This document shows positions 1 to 9,393 of a DNA stretch of 64,000 nucleotides, in pieces (the first letter of the stretch is position 1; the number at the start of each line of letters is the position of its first letter). Source of the stretch: an uncultured Muribaculaceae bacterium (GTDB lineage: Bacteria > Bacteroidota > Bacteroidia > Bacteroidales > Muribaculaceae); assembly GCA_902494515.1 (NCBI GenBank), contig CABUTS010000005.1, forward strand, positions 1 through 64,000, given 5' to 3'. Below the pieces are notes generated by a model, which was not told the DNA's origin, searched no databases, and worked only from the letters and a program-made list of their open reading frames with translations. Made by a program: the position numbers and the translations under genes.

Positions 1-91
1 AAAATTAACGAAAGTACGCCTTTTTTCCAAAATTATTGGAAATAATTGGAAATAAAGGAGAATGATTGAACACTATTTGCATTTAAAACCT

Positions 92-99
92 TATATTTG
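92..99 (+). promoter_or_regulatory. Bacteroidota-type -7 element (TATATTTG)
   Basis: TATATTTG matches the Bacteroidota -7 consensus TAnnTTTG and lies 33 nt before the ATG at 133. A TTG at 66-68 is a possible -33 element, but its spacing (23 nt) is a little long. This is a pattern match only. Confidence 0.55.
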
Positions 100-132
100 C
101 AGGAGTAACCTCCACACACAAACTTCTCACTT

Positions 133-852
133 ATGAAAACTTCAAGCCTCAGCAAGATAATGGGTGCCGCAATGGTGGCAGCCGCCATTTCGTGCGCCCC
201 CGAAGCAAACGCCCAGTATTCCAATGCCGCCAACCAGCTGTCAAACATTCTCAGCCCTATCCTCTCCGGGTCCGGCGCCTACAAAGGCTTTGTGGAAGTG
301 ATGGGGGTGGCCGGTATCGGCAACAACCGGCTGAATCATGTTGAAATCACCACCTCGCAGGGCTACCAGTACAATTCCTGGTTCTACATGGGCGCCGGTA
401 TGGGTATCGACATCGTCAAGAGCGATAACGGCAAGGAGGACCACGACAACGGCGAGCCCCGTTTCGACCCCGGGTACAATTACCCCGACTCCCCGCGCTA
501 CGGTCGGAAGGAGACGGGCGTCATGCTCCCAATCTTCACCGACTTCCGCTTTGACATCGCCACGGGCAGCAACCCCGGCTCGTCGTCGCTGTTCATCGAC
601 CTTCGTCTGGGTGCCTCCTGGCTGCTGGGCAATCACTATATGGCCACCCAGAATTCCTGGCTGCGCACGAACACTCAGTTCTACTTCCGTCCGTCGATAG
701 GTCTGCGCATACCGACCTCGTCGCAGAACCCGAAACAGGCCATCAGCATCGGCGCCTCCTACCTGCTTCTGACCTCCGACAGCGCCTACTCCTGGAACTA
801 CGACAACCCGACCTTCTCCGCCATCGGTGTCGGAATATCCTATCAGTGGTAA
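133..852 (+). CDS. Putative outer-membrane beta-barrel protein
   Basis: A 239-residue exported protein of unknown function. Residues 1 to about 28 form a signal peptide (basic start, Ala-rich core, ANAQ cleavage site). The mature part is rich in Gly, Tyr, Trp and Asn, has short alternating hydrophobic strands, and ends in SYQW; a terminal aromatic residue is typical of outer-membrane barrels. No lipobox and no catalytic motif are visible. The ATG at 133 follows a -7 element by 33 nt, and a strong hairpin terminator follows the stop, so the gene is probably monocistronic. It converges with the malic enzyme gene. A small porin-like barrel is the best guess; ligand and role are unknown. Confidence 0.7.
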   Translation: MKTSSLSKIMGAAMVAAAISCAPEANAQYSNAANQLSNILSPILSGSGAYKGFVEVMGVAGIGNNRLNHVEITTSQGYQYNSWFYMGAGMGIDIVKSDNGKEDHDNGEPRFDPGYNYPDSPRYGRKETGVMLPIFTDFRFDIATGSNPGSSSLFIDLRLGASWLLGNHYMATQNSWLRTNTQFYFRPSIGLRIPTSSQNPKQAISIGASYLLLTSDSAYSWNYDNPTFSAIGVGISYQW

Positions 853-906
853 ACCAATCTTTTGCTCCGCAAAAACAATTAAAACACCTGATTATCAAAT
901 GATTAA

Positions 907-946
907 CCCCGAAAGGCTGCCAATTGGCAGCCTTTCGGGGTTTTAT
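907..946 (+). terminator. Rho-independent terminator
   Basis: A perfect 15-bp inverted repeat (907-921 with 926-940) has a 4-nt AATT loop and is followed by TTTTAT. It lies between the convergent outer-membrane protein and malic enzyme genes. The T-run favours the plus strand. Confidence 0.9.
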
Positions 947-957
947 AGGGGGCGGAG

Positions 958-1055
958 TATTTTAGCTATCTTAGCTATCTTAGCTACTTTAGCTATCTTA
1001 GCTATTTTAGCTAATTTAGCTATCATAGCTACTTTAGCGACCTTAGCTTAGCTAT
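958..1055. repeat. 9-bp tandem array, unit TTAGCTATC
   Basis: Ten AGC cores recur at exactly 9-nt steps (GC at 965, 974, 983, 992, 1001, 1010, 1019, 1028, 1037, 1046), giving a near-perfect array of TTAGCTATC-like units. It fills the gap between the terminator and the 3' end of the malic enzyme gene. The same core recurs at 15354-15386, 30486-30545 and inside lpdA. Confidence 0.9.
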
Positions 1056-1067
1056 TGGACTTCTGCG

Positions 1068-2429
<1,362 letters not shown>

Positions 2430-2545
2430 TGTGCGTTGCTTTTAAACTCAAGTTATCAAGTTATAAACAATCCGGGGTCCGAAAAGTTGCATGGCGACAA
2501 AATGGTTTGCCCGGCGGTAAAATGGGGTGGCCACCGGTAAAATTG

Positions 2546-2588
2546 TTTGCCCGGCCTGAATGGGAATCGTCCATTCAAACCGGGCAAA
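2546..2588. repeat. Hairpin in the malic enzyme / apt gap
   Basis: TTTGCCCGG (2546-2554) pairs with CCGGGCAAA (2580-2588), and an inner GAATGG/CCATTC pair extends the stem. A further AATGGTTTGCCCGG copy lies near 2503. It is downstream of apt and upstream of the malic enzyme gene. No clean T-run follows, so a terminator role is uncertain. Confidence 0.55.
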
Positions 2589-2607
2589 CCATTGGAGAAT
2601 TTCCCTA

Positions 2608-2667
2608 TCGGATTAAATCAGATTTCACCGGATTAAACCGGATCAAATCGGATGATATCGGATCAAT
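2608..2667. repeat. 10-bp tandem array, unit TCGGATTAAA
   Basis: Six degenerate 10-bp units start at 2608, 2618, 2628, 2638, 2648 and 2658. The last unit runs into the stop codon of apt (2663-2665), so the array abuts the 3' end of that gene. Confidence 0.85.
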
Positions 2668-3181
2668 AGGAAATCAGGGAGGTGACTTCGGCGTCGGCGG
2701 GGAGGTTGGCGCGACCGTTGAGAGCGGAGAGCTCGATGATGAAGTTCACGTAGATTTTTTTGGGGTGCATGGACTTCACGAGTTCGTAGGCAGCAGCCAT
2801 GGTGCCACCGGTAGCGAGGACGTCGTCGTGGATAACAACCACGTCGTCTTCAGTGATGGCGTCGGCGTGGATCTCGATGGTGTCGGTGCCGTACTCCTTT
2901 TCGTAGGTTTTCTGGACGGTAACAGCGGGGAGCTTTCCAGGCTTACGGGCGGGGACGAAACCGGCGCCCAGTTCGAAGGCGAGAATTGAACCGCCGATGA
3001 AGCCGCGGGACTCGATGCCGACGACTTTGGTGATACCCTTGTCGCGGTAAAGCTGGCCGAGGTCCCAGCCGATGATGTGGAGGGCGCGGGGATCCTTGAA
3101 GGCGGTGGTGAGGTCTTTGAAGAGGATGCCCTTGGTGGGGAAATCCTGCACGTCGCGGATTTTAGATTTGATGTATTCCAT
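2663..3181 (-). CDS. apt: Adenine phosphoribosyltransferase
   Basis: Apt salvages adenine, joining it to PRPP to form AMP in the cytoplasm. The 172-residue length is typical. The protein has the phosphoribosyltransferase fold with the PRPP-binding signature VVVIHDDVLATGGTMAAA near residue 115-135, the GIESRGFIGG flap region near 55-65 and the family N terminus (IRDVQDFPTKGILFKDLT). The ATG at 3181 is directly before the conserved start. A parS-like palindrome sits 57-74 nt upstream, and mnmG, read in the same direction, ends 121 nt upstream. Confidence 0.95.
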   Translation of the reverse strand: MEYIKSKIRDVQDFPTKGILFKDLTTAFKDPRALHIIGWDLGQLYRDKGITKVVGIESRGFIGGSILAFELGAGFVPARKPGKLPAVTVQKTYEKEYGTDTIEIHADAITEDDVVVIHDDVLATGGTMAAAYELVKSMHPKKIYVNFIIELSALNGRANLPADAEVTSLISY

Positions 3182-3236
3182 TATGAGAAATATTTTGTAT
3201 TTGCTTTATAAATTACTGAGATGGCGGAAATTGCAA

Positions 3237-3254
3237 TTGTTCCACGTGGAACAA
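3237..3254. promoter_or_regulatory. parS-like ParB-binding palindrome
   Basis: A perfect 18-bp palindrome contains TGTTCCACGTGGAACA at 3238-3253. It matches the bacterial parS consensus TGTTnCACGTGnAACA, with a compensated pair change from the TTTCACGTGAAA form. It sits between mnmG (gidA), a gene often found near chromosome origins, and apt. No parA or parB gene is in this window. Confidence 0.7.
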
Positions 3255-3301
3255 ACATTTTTGGTTCGATTGCCGGGAGGAAATCTACTGCCGGAGTGGT
3301 T

Positions 3302-5338
3302 TCACCTGCCGGAGAGCAGAAGAAGGATGTTAATGTCGGCGGGGGAGACTCCCGGGATGCGGGAGGCCTGCCCGACGGTGACGGGACGGATGCGGGAGAG
3401 TTTCTGGCGCGCTTCGATCGACAGGGACTGAATGGCGTTGTAGTCGAATCGGTCGCCGAGGGGTACGGCTTCCAGTCGGCGGAGCTTTTCGGCCAACTGT
3501 GCTTCGCGACGGATATAGCCGCCGTATTTGACCAGCACTTCCGCGGCTTCGGTAATCTCCTCCCGGCGGTCGGCGGGGAGCGAATCGAGTTCGCGGCGCA
3601 GCGGCTCGATCACCGCGGCGAGGAGTTTCAATGTCAACGCCGGGCGGAGCAGTAGAGCTACAAGTTTGCAACCCTCCTTGAGCGGAGCAAGGGGGAAACC
3701 GTTGGGGTGCGGCATCTCCACGTTGGGAACCGGGCAGCCGAGTTCGGCAAGCTGCCCGGGGGTGAGCGCCTCGATCGCAGCGTTAATGATGGCGGGTTTC
3801 ACGGAGAAGTTCTCCAGAAACGCAATCAGTTTGTCGCGCAGTCGGCGCTTTTCGATCATCAGCTGATAGCGCTCGTCGGTAGCCAGACCGATGGCATGGC
3901 CGCGCTCGGTGAGACGCATATCGGCATCATCCTGGCGCAACAGAATTCTGTATTCCGCACGCGAAGTAAACATACGGTAGGGTTCATCGACACCCTTAGT
4001 CACGAGGTCGTCGACCAGCACTCCGATGTAGGCTTCGTCGCGGGCGAGGGTGAATGGCTCCTTCCCTTTCACCTTCAGCGCGGCGTTCACTCCGGCGAGA
4101 AGCCCCTGCCCTGCCGCCTCCTCATAGCCGGTGGTACCGTTGATCTGGCCGGCGAAAAAGAGACCGTCGATGAGCTTTGTCTCGAGGGTATGGCGGAGCT
4201 GCGTGGGGTCGAAAAAGTCATATTCGATGGCGTAACCGGGACGCAGAATCTGCACGTTCTCGAACGCCGGTATGGTCTTCAGGGCCTCGAGCTGGATGTT
4301 GATCGGCAGCGAGGATGAGAAGCCGTTGAGGTAGTATTCGGTGGTCGTCTCCCCTTCCGGTTCGAGGAAAAGCTGATGCTCGGTCTTGTCGGGGAAGGTG
4401 ACGATTTTGGTTTCGATCGAAGGGCAGTAGCGTGGACCGATGCTCTGAATCTGCCCGTTGTAGAGGGGGGAATCCGGGAGTCCGCGGCGGAGCACCTCGT
4501 GGGTGGTCTCGTTGGTGTAGACCAGCCAGCAGCGGCGCTGTTTCAGCCGGCGCTGTTCCTGCGGAAGATATGAGAAATGGTGGAAATCCTCCTCGAGGGG
4601 CTGCTCCACGGTCTTCGACCAGTCGATGGTGCGGCCATCAATGCGGACCGGGGTTCCGGTCTTCATCCGCTGGACGTTGAAGCCGGCCTCGAGAAGTTGC
4701 TGCGAAAGACCTACCGAGGCAGGCTCGGCGGTGCGCCCGCCGGGAATCTGCGTGCGGCCGATATGCATCAGACCGTTCAGGAATGTGCCGTTGGCGAGCA
4801 CCACGGTCTTCGCCCGGAATTCAACGCCGAGGTTGGTGACCACCCCGGCAACCCGGAGTTTCGGAGCGGAGGACGAGGAAGCCTCCGCTGAATCCGCGGC
4901 TTTCTCAGAACCTGCGGCGTCGGCAGCGGAATCACCCCCGGTGGAAACAGGCTCCAGAATGAGGCGCTTGACATCATCCTGCCACATCGAGAGGTTGGGG
5001 GTGTTCTCGAGGATTTCGCGCCAGGTGGCGGAGAACTTCATGCGGTCGCTCTGCGAACGGGGACTCCACATCGCGGGACCCTTGGAGCGGTTGAGCATAC
5101 GGAACTGGATTGCCGAGCGGTCGGTGACAATCCCCATCTGACCGCCGAGGGCGTCGATCTCCCGTACAATCTGACCCTTCGCGATACCGCCGACAGCCGG
5201 GTTGCAGCTCATCTGGGCGATTTTGTTGAGGTCGATGGTGATCAGGAGTGTCTGCGCCCCGAGGCGCGCCGCGGCAGCCACCGCTTCGCAACCGGCGTGA
5301 CCCGCGCCAACTACAATGACATCGTAATCAAACTTCAT
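3302..5338 (-). CDS. mnmG: tRNA uridine-5-carboxymethylaminomethyl modification enzyme MnmG (GidA)
   Basis: MnmG with MnmE modifies the wobble uridine of certain tRNAs, using FAD, a folate and NADH. The 678-residue protein has the N-terminal FAD fold ([10 protein letters not shown]), the [13 protein letters not shown] signature near residue 45, [15 protein letters not shown] near 82-96, the active-site cysteines in [10 protein letters not shown] and YCPSIETK, and a C-terminal helical domain for MnmE. Oddity: residues about 131-160 are an Ala/Ser/Glu-rich low-complexity insert (starting [12 protein letters not shown]) absent from typical homologues of about 620-630 residues. It ends cleanly at [10 protein letters not shown], so the reading frame is intact. 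It lies 12 nt downstream of ybeY, probably in one operon. Confidence 0.96.
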   Translation of the reverse strand: MKFDYDVIVVGAGHAGCEAVAAAARLGAQTLLITIDLNKIAQMSCNPAVGGIAKGQIVREIDALGGQMGIVTDRSAIQFRMLNRSKGPAMWSPRSQSDRMKFSATWREILENTPNLSMWQDDVKRLILEPVSTGGDSAADAAGSEKAADSAEASSSSAPKLRVAGVVTNLGVEFRAKTVVLANGTFLNGLMHIGRTQIPGGRTAEPASVGLSQQLLEAGFNVQRMKTGTPVRIDGRTIDWSKTVEQPLEEDFHHFSYLPQEQRRLKQRRCWLVYTNETTHEVLRRGLPDSPLYNGQIQSIGPRYCPSIETKIVTFPDKTEHQLFLEPEGETTTEYYLNGFSSSLPINIQLEALKTIPAFENVQILRPGYAIEYDFFDPTQLRHTLETKLIDGLFFAGQINGTTGYEEAAGQGLLAGVNAALKVKGKEPFTLARDEAYIGVLVDDLVTKGVDEPYRMFTSRAEYRILLRQDDADMRLTERGHAIGLATDERYQLMIEKRRLRDKLIAFLENFSVKPAIINAAIEALTPGQLAELGCPVPNVEMPHPNGFPLAPLKEGCKLVALLLRPALTLKLLAAVIEPLRRELDSLPADRREEITEAAEVLVKYGGYIRREAQLAEKLRRLEAVPLGDRFDYNAIQSLSIEARQKLSRIRPVTVGQASRIPGVSPADINILLLLSGR

Positions 5339-5350
5339 CGCAGAGGGGAT

Positions 5351-5830
5351 TTATTTCGCGTCTGACGGCCCGCAAGCCTTCGGAGCATCAGTGGAACATT
5401 TCATGCTGTCATAAAGCGCCAGAGCCTCGTTTTCGTGGGCTTCCATGATTTCCCGCTCCCCGGGACCCTTGTCGTTGATGCCGCAGAGGTGCAGCACACC
5501 GTGGACCACGACGCGCAGGAGCTCGCGCTCGTAGGGAGCGCCGACCATCTCGGCGTTGGTGCGGACAGTGTCGAGGGAGATCACCATGTCGCCGCGCAAG
5601 AGTTTGCCGCGGCAATAGTCGAAGGTGATGATATCGGTGTAGTAATCATGTTGGAGGAACTCGCGGTTGACGGCGAGAATTTTCTCGTCGCCACAGAAGA
5701 GATAGCTGAGCTCGCCGAGTATCCGGCCGTGCCTCTCCCCTACCCTACCGAGCCACTGTCCGACAAAATTTTTGTCGAAGTCCGGCATCGGGGTGTCGCC
5801 GTCAGTCATCCATTGGATTCTTTCAGTCAT
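5351..5830 (-). CDS. ybeY: Endoribonuclease YbeY (rRNA maturation factor)
   Basis: YbeY is a zinc metalloprotein needed for 16S rRNA 3'-end maturation and ribosome quality control. The 159-residue protein carries the family core: NREFLQHDYYTDIITFDY near residue 55-72, then the zinc motif VVVHGVLHLCGIND near 108-121. Two of the usual His ligands (HGVLH) are visible; the third position is an Asp-Lys region rather than the DH of Escherichia coli YbeY, a variant I know from Bacteroidota but cannot test here. The gene is transcribed from a promoter near 5894-5925 and is followed 12 nt later by mnmG. Confidence 0.93.
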   Translation of the reverse strand: MTERIQWMTDGDTPMPDFDKNFVGQWLGRVGERHGRILGELSYLFCGDEKILAVNREFLQHDYYTDIITFDYCRGKLLRGDMVISLDTVRTNAEMVGAPYERELLRVVVHGVLHLCGINDKGPGEREIMEAHENEALALYDSMKCSTDAPKACGPSDAK

Positions 5831-5893
5831 AGCAAATCTGATTTGTCAGCCGCCCGGTTTCGGAATCAGTCAAAACCGAACGCAAATAACTTG

Positions 5894-5925
5894 CAAATAT
5901 ACTAATTTTTTCCATACAAATCAAC
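5894..5925 (-). promoter_or_regulatory. Promoter of ybeY-mnmG
   Basis: On the minus strand the -7 element TATATTTG (5901 down to 5894) is preceded, with a 20-nt spacer, by GTTG at 5925-5922 as the -33 element. It gives a leader of about 60 nt before the ybeY ATG at 5830. Confidence 0.7.
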
Positions 5926-6033
5926 ACCGAAATTTTTGACGCCGAATTTGCCACATTTCAATTTTTCAGCGATTTTTTCCGAGCACAGCCGTAGTACACC
6001 ACAATTCGCTGGTTCTCAACACATTAAACAAAA

Positions 6034-6057
6034 TCAGCGCCCCACAAGAGGCGCTGA
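6034..6057 (-). terminator. Terminator of the pseudouridine synthase gene
   Basis: An 8-bp stem, TCAGCGCC/GGCGCTGA (6034-6041 with 6050-6057), has an 8-nt loop. On the minus strand it is followed by a T-rich TTTTGTTT tract, about 105 nt past the stop of the gene at 6162. Confidence 0.75.
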
Positions 6058-6161
6058 GAATCAAATATTTAGAATTTCACGATCGGTTGCACGCGAATAT
6101 GCGCGTCTCGCGGGCTCAAAATTCCGCAGGGTCTGGGACAAAATTCCGCGGGGGCAAAATT

Positions 6162-7094
6162 TCAGGAAGTTTTCACCATCGAGAGGAACGGGGCCGGAAC
6201 CGGAGTTTCGAAGTCCATCAGCTTGCGGGTGATGGGATGAACGAAGCGGAGGGTCATGGCGTGAAGGGCGAGCCGGCCGATGGGCGAGGTCTTGGCGCCG
6301 TACTTGCGGTCGCCGACAATCGGGTGACCGATCTCCTTCATGTGAACGCGGATCTGATTTTTGCGGCCGGTTTCGAGCGAGACCTCGAGGAGGGTGTAAC
6401 CGTTGCCGGCTTCGATGGTCTTATAGCGGGTGAGGGCCGGTTTGCCGACGTTGGGGTCTTCGGTGACGTAAACGATGTGCTGGGCGTTTTCGGCGAGGAG
6501 TCCGCGCACCTCCCCTTCCGGAGGAACGACTTTCCCTTCGACCACGCAGACATACTGGCGGCGGAGCACCATGTTGTTCCAGTTGTGCTGGAGCGCCTCC
6601 TTGGCTTCGATGGATTTTGCGAAGACCATCAGGCCGGAGGTGTGCTGGTCGAGGCGGTGCACGATGAAGAGTTTGTTGCGGGGGTCCTTGGTTTTGAGGT
6701 ACTCGCGGAGGATGGAGTATGCGGTGCCTTCGTGGACCTTGTCAGTGCCCATGGAGAGGAGGCCGTAGCCTTTGTTCACAACAAGGATGTCGTCGTCCTC
6801 ATAGACGAGTTTCAGACGGCGGTTGTAGAAGACCACGAAGGGTCGGGAGAGGTTTACGCTTACGGTCGAACCGGGTTTGAGGGGCTGGTCGAACTGGGTG
6901 GTGACTTCGCCGTCGACCATCACCTGGTTGTATTTGAGGAGTTCCTTTACGCCGGTGCGCTTGCGGTCGGGCATGGCGGCGAATAGGAATTCGAGGAGTT
7001 TGGCGTCCCCGGTGACGGGGAAGTTCTGGACGATGTCGGGACGGAAGCGGTTGCGTTCGGCGCCGGGTTTGGCGCCCTTGAAAATCTTAGCCAT
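6162..7094 (-). CDS. RluA-family pseudouridine synthase
   Basis: The protein converts uridines in rRNA or tRNA to pseudouridine. It has about 310 residues from the chosen ATG at 7094 (MAKIFKGAKPG). An S4-like RNA-binding segment (LLEFLFAAMPDRKRTGVKELL and the following NQVMVDG) precedes the catalytic domain, whose signature HRLDQHTSG contains the nucleophilic Asp. Later family blocks (ALTRYKTIE, LETGRKNQIRVHM, GDRKYG) are present. The longer frame to 7163 is rejected because its extra residues are a translation of a dispersed repeat at 7111-7176. Target site (RluA, RluC or RluD type) cannot be told from sequence. Confidence 0.93.
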   Translation of the reverse strand: MAKIFKGAKPGAERNRFRPDIVQNFPVTGDAKLLEFLFAAMPDRKRTGVKELLKYNQVMVDGEVTTQFDQPLKPGSTVSVNLSRPFVVFYNRRLKLVYEDDDILVVNKGYGLLSMGTDKVHEGTAYSILREYLKTKDPRNKLFIVHRLDQHTSGLMVFAKSIEAKEALQHNWNNMVLRRQYVCVVEGKVVPPEGEVRGLLAENAQHIVYVTEDPNVGKPALTRYKTIEAGNGYTLLEVSLETGRKNQIRVHMKEIGHPIVGDRKYGAKTSPIGRLALHAMTLRFVHPITRKLMDFETPVPAPFLSMVKTS

Positions 7095-7110
7095 AGTTTC
7101 ATTTCTAAAC

Positions 7111-7176
7111 CTCGCTGAAGCTCGGCGCATCCTTGCCTTCGCTAAAGCTCGGCGCATGCACAAAAATTTTTGCGAG
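7111..7176. repeat. Dispersed CTTCGCTGAAGCTCGGCGC element, copy 1
   Basis: Two copies of the block (7111-7128 and 7137-7155) are followed by GCACAAAAATTTTTGCGAG. The same arrangement of blocks plus ACAAAAATTTTTGC recurs at 55127-55219, and a diverged form occurs near 61710-61763. It is non-coding here, between the pseudouridine synthase start and the lysozyme stop. Confidence 0.85.
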
Positions 7177-7182
7177 GGAGCA

Positions 7183-7245
7183 GGAGCTTAAGGGAGGGAG
7201 GGGGGAGCTTAAAGGGGAGGAGGGGGGAGCTTCAGAGGAGGGGGT
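7183..7245. repeat. Short tandem array with GGAGCTT core
   Basis: GGAGCTT recurs at 7183, 7204 and 7226 (period 21-22 bp), separated by purine-rich AAAGGGGAGGAGG-like spacers. It lies between the pseudouridine synthase gene and the 3' end of the GH25 lysozyme gene. Confidence 0.75.
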
Positions 7246-7945
7246 TGGAGGGGTTGAGGACGTTGAGGTCGGTGGGTGAGGAGATGCCGGCGACGTCGCC
7301 GCGGTGGGAGTATTGCCAGATGGTCCAGCGGAGGTTGCCGGGGTCGGTTTCAAGAGGGGGGTCGGAGAAGGAGGAAATCCAGAGGGGAAGGGTGTCGAAG
7401 TTCCCTTCGATCAGCCGGTGGTAGCCCTGGATGTTGGTGTAGATAATCGGCTTGTAGCCTTCGGCAAGGAGGGCCGATGTCATGGCTCTGAGGCGCTCTA
7501 CAATCAAGGCTGTGGCGTGGCCGTCGGGGTTTCCCCAGTCCTCCACGTCGATGGCCGGGGGGAGCGAGAAACGGCGTCCGCGGAGGGCTCTCATGAAGTT
7601 CAGCGCCTGGAGTTCGCCGTCGGTGTCGTAGCGGAAAAAGTGGTAGGCACCCGTCGGGAGTCCCGAGCTGATGGCCCCCCGGGCGTTGCGCACGAAGTGC
7701 GGGTCGAGGTAGTCGGTTCCCTCCGTGGCCTTGATATACATGAAGGAAACGTCAGCTTCCTCGGAGGCGACGCGATTGAAATCCACGTCGCCGTTGTGGT
7801 GCGAGATGTCGATTCCGCGGTCGGTGTAGATCGTGCGGTCGGGCTGCGCTCCCTCTGCAAACCAGCGGTCGTAAGCCTTTATTCCCAACTCCGCGACAAG
7901 CAGAATCAGAATCACAGCAGCGACTGTTTTGAGCCAGGTATGCAC
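7232..7945 (-). CDS. GH25-family lysozyme, membrane-anchored
   Basis: A 237-residue glycoside hydrolase of family 25, which cleaves the beta-1,4 bond between N-acetylmuramic acid and N-acetylglucosamine in peptidoglycan. An N-terminal hydrophobic segment (residues about 5-23) gives export or anchoring without an obvious cleavage site. The family core is clear: RGIDISHHNGDVDF near residue 48 with the catalytic-side Asp, FMYIKATEGTDYLDPHF, GAYHFFRYDT, the PPAIDVEDWG acidic motif near 130, IIYTNIQGYH, and the C-terminal WTIWQYSHRGDVAGI. It follows the ABC permease gene by 18 nt and is probably co-transcribed with it. A role in wall remodelling rather than killing is inferred. Confidence 0.93.
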   Translation of the reverse strand: MHTWLKTVAAVILILLVAELGIKAYDRWFAEGAQPDRTIYTDRGIDISHHNGDVDFNRVASEEADVSFMYIKATEGTDYLDPHFVRNARGAISSGLPTGAYHFFRYDTDGELQALNFMRALRGRRFSLPPAIDVEDWGNPDGHATALIVERLRAMTSALLAEGYKPIIYTNIQGYHRLIEGNFDTLPLWISSFSDPPLETDPGNLRWTIWQYSHRGDVAGISSPTDLNVLNPSNPLL

Positions 7946-7963
7946 GGGTCAGGAGGGGTTTGT

Positions 7964-8770
7964 TCAACGTTTATTCAGCAGTGGACGGAGGAGCTTCGCG
8001 AGGGCGAAAACCAGCGCCATGACAATCACAATCAGGGCCGAGGCGGGGACGTCGATATAGGCGCCGAGGAAGAGTCCGGCCACCGAACTGACGGCCGAAA
8101 TCACCACCGACAGGAGCATCATCCCGCGGAAACGGTGGCTGAAAACCTCGGCTGTGAGCTGCGGCAGCGAGAACATCGACATCAGCAGCATGATGCCCAC
8201 CAGGCGGATGGTCAGCACGATGCAGACGGCCACCAGGAGGATCATAACGGTGTTGACCATCCTCACCGGCAGGTGGCAGACTCGGGCGAAATCGGCGTCG
8301 AACGCACAGGCGATGATCTGGTCGTATTTCCATAGGAAGAAGGCTGCGAGCAGCGCGAGGTATACGGCGAAAATCCAGAGGTCGGTGCGCGAGATGGTCA
8401 GGATGTTGCCGAACAGGAAGCTGTTCAGCTCCGGGACGTAGCCGGGGGTCAGAAACACGAACACCACCCCGACGGCCATCCCGACGGCCCAGACCACCGC
8501 GATTGCGGAGTCCTCGCGCACGCGCTGGCGCGCCGACAGCCATTCCACCCCGAGGGCCGAGGCTATGGCGAACACTCCGGCGAGCAGCATGGGGTTCCAG
8601 CCGAGGTAACAGCCGAGGCCGAGGCCGCCGAAGCAGGAGTGGGTGATACCGCCCGAGATCGCAACCATGCGGCGGGTGACGATGTAGGTCCCCACCATGG
8701 CCGCGGCCACGGAAATCAGCAGCACGCCGATAATAGCATTTATGAAAAACTGGTAGCTAAGCAAAAGCAC
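7964..8770 (-). CDS. Metal ABC transporter permease (ZnuB/MntB family)
   Basis: A 268-residue integral membrane protein of the ABC-3 permease family, which imports zinc, manganese or iron with an ATPase and a substrate-binding lipoprotein. About eight hydrophobic segments are visible, with family motifs in ISGGITHSCFGGLGLG near residue 40, FLFGNILTIS near 120, and MLLMSMFSLPQLTAE near 190. Neither ATPase nor binding-protein gene is adjacent, so the partners must be elsewhere. The small CCGMHITC protein and aroA lie upstream in the same direction. Substrate is undetermined. Confidence 0.9.
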   Translation of the reverse strand: MLLLSYQFFINAIIGVLLISVAAAMVGTYIVTRRMVAISGGITHSCFGGLGLGCYLGWNPMLLAGVFAIASALGVEWLSARQRVREDSAIAVVWAVGMAVGVVFVFLTPGYVPELNSFLFGNILTISRTDLWIFAVYLALLAAFFLWKYDQIIACAFDADFARVCHLPVRMVNTVMILLVAVCIVLTIRLVGIMLLMSMFSLPQLTAEVFSHRFRGMMLLSVVISAVSSVAGLFLGAYIDVPASALIVIVMALVFALAKLLRPLLNKR

Positions 8771-8786
8771 AGATTTTTGAAGTTAG

Positions 8787-8815
8787 ATCGCGCGTTCCCG
8801 CGCGATGACAGAACC
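8787..8815. repeat. Dispersed ATCGCGCG hairpin element, copy 1
   Basis: ATCGCGCG (8787-8794) is inverted as CGCGCGAT, forming a hairpin with a 4-nt loop, and is followed by GACAGAACC. Copies with the same stem and tail occur at 30451-30478 and, reversed, at 55401-55428. It lies between the small membrane protein and the ABC permease gene. Confidence 0.8.
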
Positions 8816-8848
8816 GGTCCGACACATCCGAAACATCAGCTGCCGCGC

Positions 8849-9382
8849 TCACGGCTGGAGCAGGGGGTCCTTGCGGGCTTCGGCCACGATCATCAGAAGT
8901 TCGTCGCGGACTTCGGTGGGAAGGTTGATGCCGCGGAGCTGGATGGAGCGCCCCCAGGGGGCGATGTCGGTGGGGAGGAGGGTCAGAAGAATGTCGCGGA
9001 ATTCCTCGATTTCCTCGGGTTCGTAGGAGTCGGGCTGACGGCCGGCGAAGCGGTCGAGTTCCTCGTCGTCGAAGTATTCGATTTCCTCGCTGACGGAGGC
9101 CAGCAGGGAGTCTTTCTCGCAGGTGATATGCATGCCGCAGCAGGCGTCGGAGTCGATTTCGATGTCGGACTTCACCGCTTCCCCGGCGGGGGCTTCAGCG
9201 GTGGCCGCAGCCGTAGTTTCAGCCGGAGCCGGGGCGGGGACCTCGGTCTTGTCGGCAGCCGCAGCGGGGGTTTCAGCGGCCTCGACCGGGGATTGGTCAG
9301 ACTTTTCCTCAGGCTTGTGAAGCAGGAATAAAATCAGCCCGACAACAATCAGTGCAGCAAGTATTATTAAAGCCGGAATCAT
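8849..9382 (-). CDS. Uncharacterised membrane-anchored protein with CCGMHITC motif
   Basis: I do not recognise a function. The 177-residue protein starts with one hydrophobic segment (residues 2-21), followed by an Ala/Pro/Glu-rich linker (about 25-75), then a compact domain opening with DACCGMHITCEKD near residue 79-91. The Cys, Cys, His and Cys there could bind a metal. The rest is acidic and helical (SEEIEYFDDEELDRF, ILLTLLPTDIAPWGRSIQLRGINLP). The gene begins 11 nt after the aroA stop and lies upstream of a metal permease gene, so a metal-related role is possible but unproven. Confidence 0.75.
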   Translation of the reverse strand: MIPALIILAALIVVGLILFLLHKPEEKSDQSPVEAAETPAAAADKTEVPAPAPAETTAAATAEAPAGEAVKSDIEIDSDACCGMHITCEKDSLLASVSEEIEYFDDEELDRFAGRQPDSYEPEEIEEFRDILLTLLPTDIAPWGRSIQLRGINLPTEVRDELLMIVAEARKDPLLQP

Positions 9383-9393
9383 TGAATTCGGAT

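Larger units (their letters stand above)
5831..6161. other. 331-nt intergenic region between the pseudouridine synthase and ybeY genes
   Basis: This gap holds the ybeY promoter (5894-5925), an AT-rich stretch, the terminator of the pseudouridine synthase gene (6034-6057), and a short direct repeat in which CAAAATTCCGC starts at 6117 and 6139 (22-bp period) with a partial third copy at 6155. No reading frame with coding character was seen. Confidence 0.7.
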
